Assembly (NCBI GenBank): GCA_041751955.1
Contig: JBGSIB010000033.1
Coordinates: 1-19,772 of the forward strand
Direction: 5' to 3'
DNA: 19,772 bases
From: UBA2040 sp041751955
GTDB taxonomy: Bacteria > Bacteroidota > Bacteroidia > Flavobacteriales_D > Crocinitomicaceae
Numbering within the stretch: the stretch's first letter is position 1; every line of letters starts with the position of its first letter. This document shows, piece by piece, positions 9,242 through 16,662 of the stretch. The position numbers were made by a program, and so were the translations under genes. The notes under the pieces are model-generated. The model saw only the letters and a program-made list of their open reading frames with translations, did no database searches and was not told the DNA's origin.

Positions 9242-9823
9242 TTACCGATAAAAATTCATCTCATCCACATACTTGGCCACCTTTTCGGTAAGCAAAAAAT
9301 TTACAGATTTTCCCATGTGAATTTGTTCACGAATATAGCTGGCGGAAATTTTCATTAAGGGAACATCCTCACAAAAAATGATGGATGGATGTGCTTTCAC
9401 ATCATGCTCTGTTGATTCTCCATCTATTCTTGGGTAGACATAAATTTTGTGATTCTCCAGGATTTTCTCGTAGTTTTTCCACTTGTTGAAACCTTTCAAG
9501 TTGTCTTCTCCCATCAATAAACTGAACTTTTTATCGGGATATTTTTCCTTTAAATAGGTCAAAGTATCAATCGTGTAAGACGGTTGCGGCATGCCAAATT
9601 CGATATCTTCGGCTTTGAATTTTATTTCGTCTTCAATCGCAATTCTGACCAAGGCCAAACGATGATGATCTTTTAATAAAGTTGCTTTGTCTTTGAACGG
9701 GTTTTGGGGTGAAACAACAAACCATATTTGGTCAATGTCGTCTCGTTGTAACATGTATTGGGCAATAATCAAATGTCCGACGTGAATCGGGTTGAAAGAG
9801 CCAAAATACAAGCCTATGTTCAT
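9242..9823 (-). CDS. nadD: Nicotinate-nucleotide adenylyltransferase
   Basis: 193-aa cytosolic enzyme that adenylates nicotinate mononucleotide to deamido-NAD, the penultimate step of NAD synthesis. The nucleotidyltransferase signature GSFNPIHVGH is at 8-17, and the second motif ISASYIR is at 159-165. Length is normal for the family. Its start overlaps the stop of gmk by 4 nt (ATGA, 9820-9823), so it is translationally coupled to gmk. It is the last gene of the minus-strand block. The same block also holds the kynurenine genes kmo and kynU, whose product can feed NAD synthesis, although the genes between quinolinate and NaMN are not here. Confidence 0.95.
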   Translation of the reverse strand: MNIGLYFGSFNPIHVGHLIIAQYMLQRDDIDQIWFVVSPQNPFKDKATLLKDHHRLALVRIAIEDEIKFKAEDIEFGMPQPSYTIDTLTYLKEKYPDKKFSLLMGEDNLKGFNKWKNYEKILENHKIYVYPRIDGESTEHDVKAHPSIIFCEDVPLMKISASYIREQIHMGKSVNFLLTEKVAKYVDEMNFYR

Positions 9824-10392
9824 GATTGTATAAAATGTTGGACGATTCCTTTTGCCGTTAAAATAGCTTGTTCTAGATTATCATTCACCAAAACGATGTC
9901 GAATTCAGTAGCTTTTTCCAATTCGGTTCGCGCTTTTTCCATGCGTTGCAGGATTTTATCTTCCGTCTCCGTGCTTCTGTGACGCAAGCGTTTCTCCAGT
10001 TCATCAATACTTGGTGGTTGAACAAAAATCGCCAATGCACTATCGCCAAAATTCTTTTTGAGGTTTAAACCTCCGATAACGTCCACATCAAAAATAACGG
10101 TTTTTCCTTCCTTCCAAATGCGTTCAATTTCACTCTTCAATGTTCCATAAAAATGGTCGGTATATACTTCTTCCCATTCTACGAATTCTTCATTCAATAT
10201 GGCTTGCTGGAAACCTTCGACACCTAAAAAATGATAGTCTTTTCCATCCTCTTCATTGGGTCTCGGTTCACGACTACATGCCGAAACTGAAAAGGAAAGC
10301 TCAGGAATTGCTTCCAACAAAGCGTGAACTATCGTTGTTTTACCTGCTCCGGACGGCGCGGAGAATATAACCAATTTGCCGTTTTTTTCCAT
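9820..10392 (-). CDS. gmk: Guanylate kinase
   Basis: 190-aa essential kinase that phosphorylates GMP to GDP with ATP. The P-loop SAPSGAGKTT is at residues 11-20, followed by the GMP-binding segment SREPRPNEEDGKDYHF around 40-55 and the lid-type ELEKRLRHRSTETEDKI region. Length is typical. It starts 2 nt after the yicC stop and overlaps nadD by 4 nt. The order yicC-gmk-nadD is common in Bacteroidota, which supports all three assignments. Confidence 0.96.
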   Translation of the reverse strand: MEKNGKLVIFSAPSGAGKTTIVHALLEAIPELSFSVSACSREPRPNEEDGKDYHFLGVEGFQQAILNEEFVEWEEVYTDHFYGTLKSEIERIWKEGKTVIFDVDVIGGLNLKKNFGDSALAIFVQPPSIDELEKRLRHRSTETEDKILQRMEKARTELEKATEFDIVLVNDNLEQAILTAKGIVQHFIQS

Positions 10393-10393
10393 T

Positions 10394-11260
10394 TTATAGC
10401 GTATTGAGCACTTGCTCTTTTATTTTCTCCAAATTATCTTTCATTTCAACTACTTTTTTCTGCATATCTGCTTGATTGCTCTTGCTTCCCAAAGTATTGA
10501 TTTCACGACCAATTTCTTGCGTAATGAATCCCAATTTTCGTCCAGTTCTTGGTTCTTTCATCGTTTCTAAGAAATAATCCAAATGATTGGTCAAACGCAT
10601 TTTTTCTTCGGCAATATCAAATTTTTCAACGTAAAAAATCAACTCTTGCTCTAAGCGATTCGGGTCGTATTGTCCATTAACGATTTCCTCCAACTGCTTT
10701 TCCATTCTTTCTCTTACAGTTGCAACACGCAAAGGTTCAAAGGGTTCAATTTCAACCAACAATCGACGTATATCTGCAATTCTTCCGGCAAATTCTATCT
10801 CCAAAGCATCACCTTCTTGCCCTCGAAATTCATTTAAATTATCACTTGCTTCTTTGGCCAAATTCAACATGAATGCTTTTTCTCCATCCGATAATTCTTC
10901 ACGTTCGTTGGACAGAACATCTGGTAAGCGCATAATCATGGACAAATAATCTTGGCTAGATTCGCCTAGTGCTTCGTTCACAGCTTTCAAGTCATTATAG
11001 TAAGCCTTCGCTAGTGAACGATTGACAGAAACGCTTTTCATCTCGCCAGAATCTTCAATATTGATATTGACATCAACTTTTCCACGTTCCAACTCCTGTT
11101 GCACAACTTTTCGAATATCTGCCTCTAGAGGACGATAACTATTTGGGCAACGAACACTCAGGTCCATCGTTTTGCTGTTCAAAGCTCGGATTTCAAAAGA
11201 AACTTTCTTTCCTTCAAAACTACCAGTGGCTTTTCCGAAGCCCGTCATGGATTGCAACAT
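10394..11260 (-). CDS. yicC: YicC/YloC-family endoribonuclease
   Basis: 288-aa protein of the YicC family, stress-linked endoribonucleases in enterics and Bacillus. The start MLQSMTGFGKA matches the conserved MIxSMTGFG opening, so I chose the ATG at 11260 rather than the TTG at 11278 that extends the frame by six codons. Further family features are ALNSKTMDLSVRCP, LERGKVDVNINIE and the C-terminal FITQEIGREINTLGSKSNQADM. The TTG extension also overlaps a promoter-like TAAATTTG element at 11276-11283, which argues against it. It is followed after 1 nt by gmk. Confidence 0.93.
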   Translation of the reverse strand: MLQSMTGFGKATGSFEGKKVSFEIRALNSKTMDLSVRCPNSYRPLEADIRKVVQQELERGKVDVNINIEDSGEMKSVSVNRSLAKAYYNDLKAVNEALGESSQDYLSMIMRLPDVLSNEREELSDGEKAFMLNLAKEASDNLNEFRGQEGDALEIEFAGRIADIRRLLVEIEPFEPLRVATVRERMEKQLEEIVNGQYDPNRLEQELIFYVEKFDIAEEKMRLTNHLDYFLETMKEPRTGRKLGFITQEIGREINTLGSKSNQADMQKKVVEMKDNLEKIKEQVLNTL

Positions 11261-11275
11261 AGATTTTATTTTGGG

Positions 11276-11283
11276 CAAATTTA
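11276..11283 (-). promoter_or_regulatory. Possible Bacteroidota -7 element before yicC
   Basis: Read on the minus strand the bases are TAAATTTG, an exact match to the TAnnTTTG -7 consensus of the Bacteroidota primary sigma factor, ending 15 nt before the yicC ATG. The same spacing is seen before kynU (17 nt). I see no TTG at the expected -33 position, so the site is only a candidate for an internal promoter. Confidence 0.4.
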
Positions 11284-11290
11284 GTGTTTT

Positions 11291-11426
11291 TTAACCACTG
11301 AGGGCACTGAGAAGGCACAAAGGACGCTAAGGATTCTGCTTATGTGAATTCTGACGAAGCAATATAATAGCATCCAACCAACTTTGTGCCTTTTGTGCCT
11401 CATTCGTGTTCTTAGTGGTTGGTTAA
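11291..11426. repeat. Large imperfect intergenic palindrome, AACCACT/GGCACAAA words
   Basis: The gap between the transporter gene and yicC is nearly filled by two imperfect inverted arms. The left arm (11291-11332) contains AACCACTGAGGGCACTGAG and GGCACAAAGG. The right arm (11383-11426), reverse-complemented, contains AACCACTAAG and GGCACAAAAGGCACAAAG. The arms are built of short recurring words (CACTGAG, GGCACAAA) and flank about 50 bases of non-repeated sequence. The right arm runs into the stop codon of the transporter gene at 11423-11425. Such word-based palindromes recur between genes in many Bacteroidota genomes. A transcript of the minus-strand block would fold here. Confidence 0.65.
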
Positions 11427-12337
11427 GCTTTTCGCTTTAAACTGGTAATGTATACCCCAACAAAAATCAAGATCATATAAAAAATCTTTTGGGTGGTAAT
11501 GGTATGCGTGTAATCTTCCGTAAAACCAATATAAGCGAATAAAATGGCGAAAAATATGACCAAAACTGGTTGCAAATAAATGTAAGCACTTGAAGCGGAA
11601 GGGCTCAATTTGCTCAGGCCATACATGGTTAGAAGGTACGCTAAGAAGGTCACCCCGACAATAACATAAATGACTTTCCAGAGCACGCTTCCGGTCAACA
11701 AGGAAAAATCCGTTCGGAACACATCGATTAGAGTCACAGGGAAAAGTAAGACAAAAAGAAGTCCGAATAAAAAAGTATAGGTGATGACGGTAATGGGTCG
11801 ATATTTCATCATCAGTGGTTTGGCGATAACCAAATAAATGGCATAACTAGCGGCGTTGATGAGTAAAAACAAATCGCCCATGGCCAATTCTGCACTACTT
11901 GAACTACTTGAAATGGTCAACAAAACGGCTCCTGTTGCTCCTAATAAAATTCCCGCAACACGATAAGTTGTTATCGCCTCTTTCAGAACAAAATAGGAAA
12001 GAATGACCACCATAATGGGGTTCAAGGTCATGATGATTCCAGAATTAATGGATGAGGAAAGATTCAGTCCATGAAAGAAAAACAATTGATTCACCGCAAC
12101 GCCAAACAAACCGCAGGCTGCCAAACGAAGGAAATCTTTTCGGTCAATTTTCTCCTTGGTTTTGGAAAACAAGCGAATGAGCCAAAACAAAGCCGTGGCT
12201 CCAGCTACTCTGAGAAAAATAAAGACATTAGGCGTGAGAATATTGGGCATGATTCCCTTCGCAATGACATGGTTTGCGCCGTAAAAAGTATTTACGAGAA
12301 ACAAGGCGAGATGGGCGCGAAGGTGTTGGATTTTCAT
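11423..12337 (-). CDS. EamA/DMT-family membrane transporter
   Basis: 304-aa protein with ten hydrophobic segments arranged as two repeated five-helix EamA units, as in drug/metabolite transporters of the RhaT/YdcZ/YedA type. The first half contains the pattern F..N..YGAN..IAKG with FLRVAGATALFWL, and the second half ends in ..YIYLQPVLVIFFAILFAYIGF and a basic tail (SLKRKA). The substrate cannot be inferred. Start ATG at 12337 lies 25 nt after the stop of the ArsC-like gene. The stop codon falls inside the right arm of an intergenic palindrome. Confidence 0.85.
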   Translation of the reverse strand: MKIQHLRAHLALFLVNTFYGANHVIAKGIMPNILTPNVFIFLRVAGATALFWLIRLFSKTKEKIDRKDFLRLAACGLFGVAVNQLFFFHGLNLSSSINSGIIMTLNPIMVVILSYFVLKEAITTYRVAGILLGATGAVLLTISSSSSSAELAMGDLFLLINAASYAIYLVIAKPLMMKYRPITVITYTFLFGLLFVLLFPVTLIDVFRTDFSLLTGSVLWKVIYVIVGVTFLAYLLTMYGLSKLSPSASSAYIYLQPVLVIFFAILFAYIGFTEDYTHTITTQKIFYMILIFVGVYITSLKRKA

Positions 12338-12342
12338 GTTTT

Positions 12343-12362
12343 GCCGCTTTTGAAAACGCGGC
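12343..12362. terminator. GC-rich hairpin between the ArsC-like and transporter genes
   Basis: GCCGCTTTTGAAAACGCGGC occupies most of the 25-nt gap between the two minus-strand genes. GCCGC (12343-12347) pairs with GCGGC (12358-12362). The only T-rich run (TTATTTTTTA) follows it on the plus strand, inside the ArsC-like gene's 3' end, so in the direction of the genes it lacks the U-tract of an intrinsic terminator. It could be an mRNA-stability or partial-termination hairpin, or an antisense terminator. Confidence 0.35.
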
Positions 12363-12716
12363 TTATTTTTTAAAGGACGCTACAGCAGCTTCTACCTCTT
12401 TCTTCGTATTGCCAATGAAAACTTCTTCGCCGTTGATCATGAATGGACGTTTCAGAAAAGTATATTCCTCAAGCATATATTTTCGATAATCATCTTCTGT
12501 GAGTTTCATGTCATTCAAACCCATGCTTCTGTATTTCATGGCTTTACGTGAAAACAAGGCTTCGTATGAACCCACTTTTTCTTTCAACCAATCCAAGGTT
12601 TTAGCATCAATATTTTGCTCTTTTATATTTTGCAAATCAACTTCTTTTCCAGGATTGATTTCTTTCAATATCCTTTGGTTTGTGCTACACGAATTGAGGT
12701 GATAAATCTTTTTCAT
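12363..12716 (-). CDS. ArsC/Spx-family thioredoxin-fold protein
   Basis: 117-aa protein beginning MKKIYHLNSCSTNQRI, with a single cysteine (Cys10) at the position of the ArsC/Spx active-site cysteine, and a KRPFMINGEEVFIG segment corresponding to the ArsC L.RP(I/F)... motif. There is no CxxC, so it is closer to arsenate-reductase-like than to redox-switch Spx proteins. The open frame extends 30 codons upstream, into the preceding gene, but the family-like N-terminus and the 2-nt gap after the preceding stop indicate the ATG at 12716. No arsenic genes are nearby, so true arsenate reduction is not supported by context. Confidence 0.72.
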   Translation of the reverse strand: MKKIYHLNSCSTNQRILKEINPGKEVDLQNIKEQNIDAKTLDWLKEKVGSYEALFSRKAMKYRSMGLNDMKLTEDDYRKYMLEEYTFLKRPFMINGEEVFIGNTKKEVEAAVASFKK

Positions 12717-12718
12717 AC

Positions 12719-13612
12719 TTATTTGTTCTGCTGAAATTCTTGATTTCGTTTGCGGTCTTCTTCCGAACCGGTATTGCAACCATTCGATTTTTTCTTGAAC
12801 AACCAAATGAATTTAACCTTGAAAATTACGGGATAATATTTAGAAGAAAACCAGTTGATACTTGGGTTTCCTTTGTTCCACTCGTACAATCCTAAAATAG
12901 GTAATTGCGGACCTGCGGTGATGTAGTAACCTCTTCTCATTTTCCATCCAAAGGCTAAATCGTAGTGCAATTGAATGCCTAAGTTGTTTTGAAAACGTTG
13001 TGTTTCCGGAAAATGTATACCGTCGTAATTTTGATTTCCCCCAGCAATTCTATAGTCGCCATTGATCCCCAAACCATTGTCAATGAAGTGAATATTATCT
13101 GGAAAATAGTAGATGAAATGGGGTGCAAAACGAACTGTACCGTAGGTATTATAAAAACTTCCCTCTCCTTTTTCTTCTCCGATTACATTTTGACCAGAAG
13201 CATCCGTATATTGAACAAGAGTCGTTTCTTTTCCTCCGTGAATTTTTACGCCCAATCCCCAATCAACATAGGATAAAAGACGATTGCCGTATAAAATCAC
13301 TTTCGGTTTTTTCATCGGAAAATGGGCCATTCCTACTTCAGCGTAAAATCCAATTCTTCCCGCTGGATCCAATTCATATCGAAAACGCTGTCCTTGATAG
13401 GTGGAATCTGGAGAAACCTTTTTATTATTCAAATTTGTAAAAGTGTAGCTTGGTCCAAAGGATAATTGTAATCCGTGGGGTCGGTAATCGCTAAAATCTC
13501 TTGCTCCACCAAAGGCTTTACTGTTCTTTTTTCGCATGGTAAAGTCACGATTTTGGGCCATCGCTGCAAACGATAAAGAACAAATTGAAACTAATATCAG
13601 TAGGTTACGCAT
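12719..13612 (-). CDS. Secreted outer-membrane beta-barrel-like protein of unknown function
   Basis: 297 aa. An N-terminal signal peptide (MRNLLILVSICSLSFAAMAQ, cleavage expected before the Gln) is followed by a chain rich in alternating aromatic and polar residues, such as GLQLSFGPSYTF, RIGFYAEVGMAHF and GIQLHYDLAFGWKM, the pattern of short beta strands in Bacteroidota outer-membrane barrels (PorT or OmpA-like lengths). The tail (KKKSNGCNTGSEEDRKRNQEFQQNK) is charged and hydrophilic. I do not recognise a specific family. The start at 13612 is preferred over the ATG at 13618 because it leaves Arg at position 2 of the signal peptide; either overlaps the kmo stop, by 8 or 14 nt. Confidence 0.7.
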   Translation of the reverse strand: MRNLLILVSICSLSFAAMAQNRDFTMRKKNSKAFGGARDFSDYRPHGLQLSFGPSYTFTNLNNKKVSPDSTYQGQRFRYELDPAGRIGFYAEVGMAHFPMKKPKVILYGNRLLSYVDWGLGVKIHGGKETTLVQYTDASGQNVIGEEKGEGSFYNTYGTVRFAPHFIYYFPDNIHFIDNGLGINGDYRIAGGNQNYDGIHFPETQRFQNNLGIQLHYDLAFGWKMRRGYYITAGPQLPILGLYEWNKGNPSINWFSSKYYPVIFKVKFIWLFKKKSNGCNTGSEEDRKRNQEFQQNK

Positions 13613-14957
13613 GTGCATTTTGTTTTTCTAACAGTTCGTTGATCTTATCTATAACGGTAGAATCGTCCCAAATGTTATGAATATTTTCCATTTTCATCAC
13701 CTGATCCATAATTGCCCGCTGACGATTTCCGTTTTCAACGGCTTCGGCATAAGGTGTTTGGGAAAAAGTAACTTGTGAATATAACGGCAACCAGCGATCT
13801 GGGTACATTCTTGTGAACTTTGCTTCAATTTTTTTTCGCAATAAGAAATCAGGGTCAGCCGTTTTGTCTCGCATTTCGATATAATTGAACAAAGCTAAAT
13901 CGGCAATAGCTTGTCCGTTTTTGTAATGTTTGTCTGAGAAATCTTTCATTAAATTGGTCCAATCTCCCTTGCGCTCATCGTGCATTTCTTGAAAAACGGT
14001 ACAATCTTGAAAACCTGCATTCATGCCTTGTCCATAGAACGGAACGATGGCATGAGCTGCATCGCCAAGCAATAAAACATCATCATTATATTGCCATGGA
14101 TCACATTTAACGGTCATCAAATTCCCAACTGGATTTTTATTAAAATCTTCCATCAATTCTGGAATCATCGGAATAGCGTCGGGAAATGTTTTCTCAAAGA
14201 AATCCATGATTTTTGCATCGGAATCTATAGCATTAAAGGATGTTTCTCCCTCAATTGCCATAAACAAAGTACAGGTAAAACTGCCGTCAATATTGGGCAA
14301 AGCAATCATCATGAATTCACCTCTAGGCCAAATGTGCAAACAGTCTTTTTCCAATTTATGACTTCCATCTGCATTCGCTGGAATCTCTAATTCCTTGTAA
14401 CCGTGACCCAAATAACTTTGCTGATAATTGAATCCTGTGGTGCGTTGCATTCGTCCTCGAACAGCCGAAAAAGCCCCATCACAGGCAAAAAGCTTGTCGA
14501 ATTTGAAGGTCTCAATTTGTTTCTCGCCATTTTGCATGACTAGCGTATTGTCCCGTAAATCAACGTCTTTGCATTTCAAATTGAAAAGATACTCTATGTT
14601 ATCATAATGATCTGCCTCATTCATCAAAGTCTGATTTAGCAAGCCACGAGAAACAGAGTAGATTGCCTCGTTTTCTGTTCCATATGGTTGGTAGGTCAAA
14701 TTTCCCTGTGTGTCGTGCATGCAGCGTTTGTACATGGGTAAGGCAAATTCCCGAATTTTGTCCGACACACCTGCTAAGTCTAAGGCTTTCCATCCTCTAT
14801 TCGACAAAGCTAAATTGATGGAACGGCCACCGATATATTTCGCTTTCCGCAAATCAGGACGATGTTCCAAAACCTGAACATCATATCCCTTTTTCGCCAT
14901 AAGTATGGCTTGCAAGCTTCCTACTAATCCTCCTCCTACTATTGCTATTTTCTTCAT
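13605..14957 (-). CDS. kmo: Kynurenine 3-monooxygenase (FAD-dependent)
   Basis: 450-aa NADPH- and FAD-dependent hydroxylase that converts L-kynurenine to 3-hydroxykynurenine. It opens with MKKIAIVGGGLVGS, the FAD-binding GxGxxG (8-13). GGRSINLALSNRGWKAL and a Lys-Tyr-Ile-Gly-Gly-Arg stretch are typical of KMO. The second FAD motif, GDAAHAIVPFYGQGMNAGFQD, starts at about residue 298. The ATG at 14957 is used because the frame's 26-codon extension upstream is not family-like and lies in repeat-rich DNA. Eukaryotic KMO has a C-terminal membrane anchor; this protein ends hydrophilic (KINELLEKQNAHA). Kynureninase lies upstream on the same strand. Confidence 0.94.
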   Translation of the reverse strand: MKKIAIVGGGLVGSLQAILMAKKGYDVQVLEHRPDLRKAKYIGGRSINLALSNRGWKALDLAGVSDKIREFALPMYKRCMHDTQGNLTYQPYGTENEAIYSVSRGLLNQTLMNEADHYDNIEYLFNLKCKDVDLRDNTLVMQNGEKQIETFKFDKLFACDGAFSAVRGRMQRTTGFNYQQSYLGHGYKELEIPANADGSHKLEKDCLHIWPRGEFMMIALPNIDGSFTCTLFMAIEGETSFNAIDSDAKIMDFFEKTFPDAIPMIPELMEDFNKNPVGNLMTVKCDPWQYNDDVLLLGDAAHAIVPFYGQGMNAGFQDCTVFQEMHDERKGDWTNLMKDFSDKHYKNGQAIADLALFNYIEMRDKTADPDFLLRKKIEAKFTRMYPDRWLPLYSQVTFSQTPYAEAVENGNRQRAIMDQVMKMENIHNIWDDSTVIDKINELLEKQNAHA

Positions 14958-15028
14958 TTTCTTGTTTTTGCCACAGATTGCACCAATATCATCGATCTTC
15001 TGGAGCTTGTCATGTGTTGTATGTTTTC

Positions 15029-15081
15029 TTGCCACGAATTTTCACGAATTCATTAATGTCCATTCGTGTAATTCGTGGCAA
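15029..15081. repeat. Intergenic palindrome, GCCACGAATT words
   Basis: TTGCCACGAATT at 15029-15040 is matched by the reverse complement of AATTCGTGGCAA at 15070-15081, and the next words (CACGAAT, ATTCGTG) also pair, with a one-base bulge. The hairpin lies 3' of the 70-aa gene and 5' of kmo. A related half-word, GCCACAGATTGCACC, sits at 14970-14984 without a partner. This is a different word family from the palindrome near 11.3 kb. Confidence 0.65.
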
Positions 15082-15085
15082 CCTT

Positions 15086-15298
15086 TTATCTGTTTTTCCA
15101 ATGCTCCGAGAAGCGTGTTTTGAAATGGGGTTGTTGGGCGCGTTGGGCTAATTTTCTTTTGTGTAAAACATTGCTTACTCGCCATAATAAAATACCTCCT
15201 ACTAATATGGCAATGGTCTGAAAACCAATAGTTGAATATGCGGAGGTCTGGTCTATTTCTCCGATGTATTTTGCTCGTATTAGGGTTTGAATATCCAT
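15086..15298 (-). CDS. 70-aa single-pass membrane protein between kynU and kmo
   Basis: I do not recognise this family. The protein is 70 aa with a polar N-terminus (MDIQTLIRAKYIGEIDQTSA), one hydrophobic segment around residues 24-42 (TIGFQTIAILVGGILLWRV) and a strongly basic C-terminus (HKRKLAQRAQQPHFKTRFSEHWKNR), so an N-out/C-in orientation is expected by the positive-inside rule. It stands on the same strand as its neighbours, with small palindromes in the gaps on both sides. A start-to-stop frame of this kind with a clear membrane helix and polar flanks looks coding. It may be a small accessory or anchor protein for the kynurenine enzymes, but that is only a guess from position. Confidence 0.6.
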   Translation of the reverse strand: MDIQTLIRAKYIGEIDQTSAYSTIGFQTIAILVGGILLWRVSNVLHKRKLAQRAQQPHFKTRFSEHWKNR

Positions 15299-15321
15299 TT
15301 TTTAAAATTACGAAATTGTCG

Positions 15322-15374
15322 ATTACGAATTACGGATTGAAAGTTTACGAATCGCGCTTCTTGTAATTCGTAAT
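15322..15374. repeat. Intergenic inverted repeat, ATTACGAATTAC words
   Basis: ATTACGAATTAC at 15322-15333 is a perfect 12-base inverted match of GTAATTCGTAAT at 15363-15374, with a 29-nt loop. Diverged copies of the same word (AATTACGAAATT at 15307-15318, TTTACGAATC near 15344-15353) are nearby. It lies between the kynU stop (15379) and the 70-aa gene. Confidence 0.6.
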
Positions 15375-15378
15375 TATT

Positions 15379-16662
15379 TTAATTCATAATTGATTCTTCT
15401 AATATTTTACCGAAACGGTAAGCGTCTTCGAATGAGTTGTACAAAGGTGCTGGTCCAATTCGTATTACATTGGGCTCGCGCCAATCAGCAATTACTCCTG
15501 CTTCCCACATTTTATCGAAAAGCGCTTTGCCCATTCCGTGCAACAAAATAGACAATTGGGCACCGCGCTTTGTTTTGTCTCTTGGCGTAATTATTTCGAA
15601 AGAACATTTTTCTGTATGTTTTTGCGAAACATCGTCAATGATGAATTCAATATACGCCGTCAATAAATCGCGTTTGGCAAAAATTCGCTCCATTCCGGCT
15701 TCTTCGAAAATATCCAAACTTGCCAAATGTGCTGCCATTCCCAAAACGGGCGCATTGCTCAATTGCCAACCTTCAGCACCGTGCATGGGATCAAAATTGG
15801 GTTCCATGAGAAAACGTCTTTCTTTGTTGTGTCCCCACCAGCCAGCGAAACGAGGCAAGTCTGTGTTGTACGCATGTTTTTCATGTACGAACATTCCCGA
15901 AACGCCTCCTGGAGATGAATTCATGTATTTGTACGTGCACCAAGCGGCAAAATCTACGCCCCAATCATGAAGTTTCAATTCTACATTTCCCGCGGCATGG
16001 GCCAAGTCCCAACCAACGACTGCTCCAACAGAATGACCAGCAAGTGTAATGCTTTGCATATCGAATTTTTGTCCGGTATAATAATTCACGCCACCAATCA
16101 TGACCAAAGCGAGCGTATCGCCCAACTCGTTGATTTTTGCAATAATGTCCTCTTCATGCAAAATATGTTCGCCTTCTCTTGGAAAGAGTTCAATCAAATT
16201 TTCTTTTACGTCCAATTGGTGAAATTTCACCTGAGATTGCAATGCATATTGATCGCTTGGGAATGCTTTTCCTTCGCAAAGTATTTTCGTGCGTTTTCCT
16301 TCCGGTCGATAAAAAGAAACCATCAACAAGTGTAAATTAGTTGTTAATGAGTGTGTTATAACTACTTCTTCGTTTTTCGCACCAACAACTTTGGCCGCTT
16401 TTGCTGTCAAAAACTCATGATACGATACCCAAGGTTTTTTTGCTAGAAAATGTCCTTCCACTCCGTATTTAGACCAAGCATCCAATTCTTCTTGGATATA
16501 GGCTTGTGTGGTTTTCGGTTGCAGGCCCAATGAGTTTCCTGTGTAATATACTGGTTCTCCTTTGGTGAAAGTTGGGAAATAAAATTTATCACGGAAGGAA
16601 CGCAAAGGATCTTGCTGATCCATTTTTTGGGCGAATTCGAGGGAATTTTCGAAGTTTTGCAT
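15379..16662 (-). CDS. kynU: Kynureninase (PLP-dependent)
   Basis: 427-aa PLP enzyme that cleaves 3-hydroxykynurenine to 3-hydroxyanthranilate and alanine, directly following KMO in the pathway. Family features are YYTGNSLGLQP (40-49), GWDLAHAAGNV (Asp219, His222), and AAWCTYKYMNSSPGG, in which Lys245 is the expected Schiff-base lysine. Length is normal for kynureninase. The start at 16662 (MQNFENSLEF) is preferred over the ATG at 16710, because a complete promoter lies between the two and would be inside the longer frame. It is the first gene of the minus-strand block. Confidence 0.95.
   Translation of the reverse strand: MQNFENSLEFAQKMDQQDPLRSFRDKFYFPTFTKGEPVYYTGNSLGLQPKTTQAYIQEELDAWSKYGVEGHFLAKKPWVSYHEFLTAKAAKVVGAKNEEVVITHSLTTNLHLLMVSFYRPEGKRTKILCEGKAFPSDQYALQSQVKFHQLDVKENLIELFPREGEHILHEEDIIAKINELGDTLALVMIGGVNYYTGQKFDMQSITLAGHSVGAVVGWDLAHAAGNVELKLHDWGVDFAAWCTYKYMNSSPGGVSGMFVHEKHAYNTDLPRFAGWWGHNKERRFLMEPNFDPMHGAEGWQLSNAPVLGMAAHLASLDIFEEAGMERIFAKRDLLTAYIEFIIDDVSQKHTEKCSFEIITPRDKTKRGAQLSILLHGMGKALFDKMWEAGVIADWREPNVIRIGPAPLYNSFEDAYRFGKILEESIMN

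Noticed and set aside
11291..11426. CRISPR array or tandem repeat locus from the recurring words.
   Set aside because: There are no regularly spaced identical repeats with unique spacers; the words form two inverted arms.
12363..12716. Arsenic resistance function for the ArsC-like gene.
   Set aside because: No arsR, arsB or acr3 gene is nearby and the family includes many proteins without arsenate activity.
15437..16335. Long plus-strand open frames (177 and 122 codons) opposite kynU.
   Set aside because: They are antisense shadows of a well-supported kynureninase gene, with no recognisable domains.
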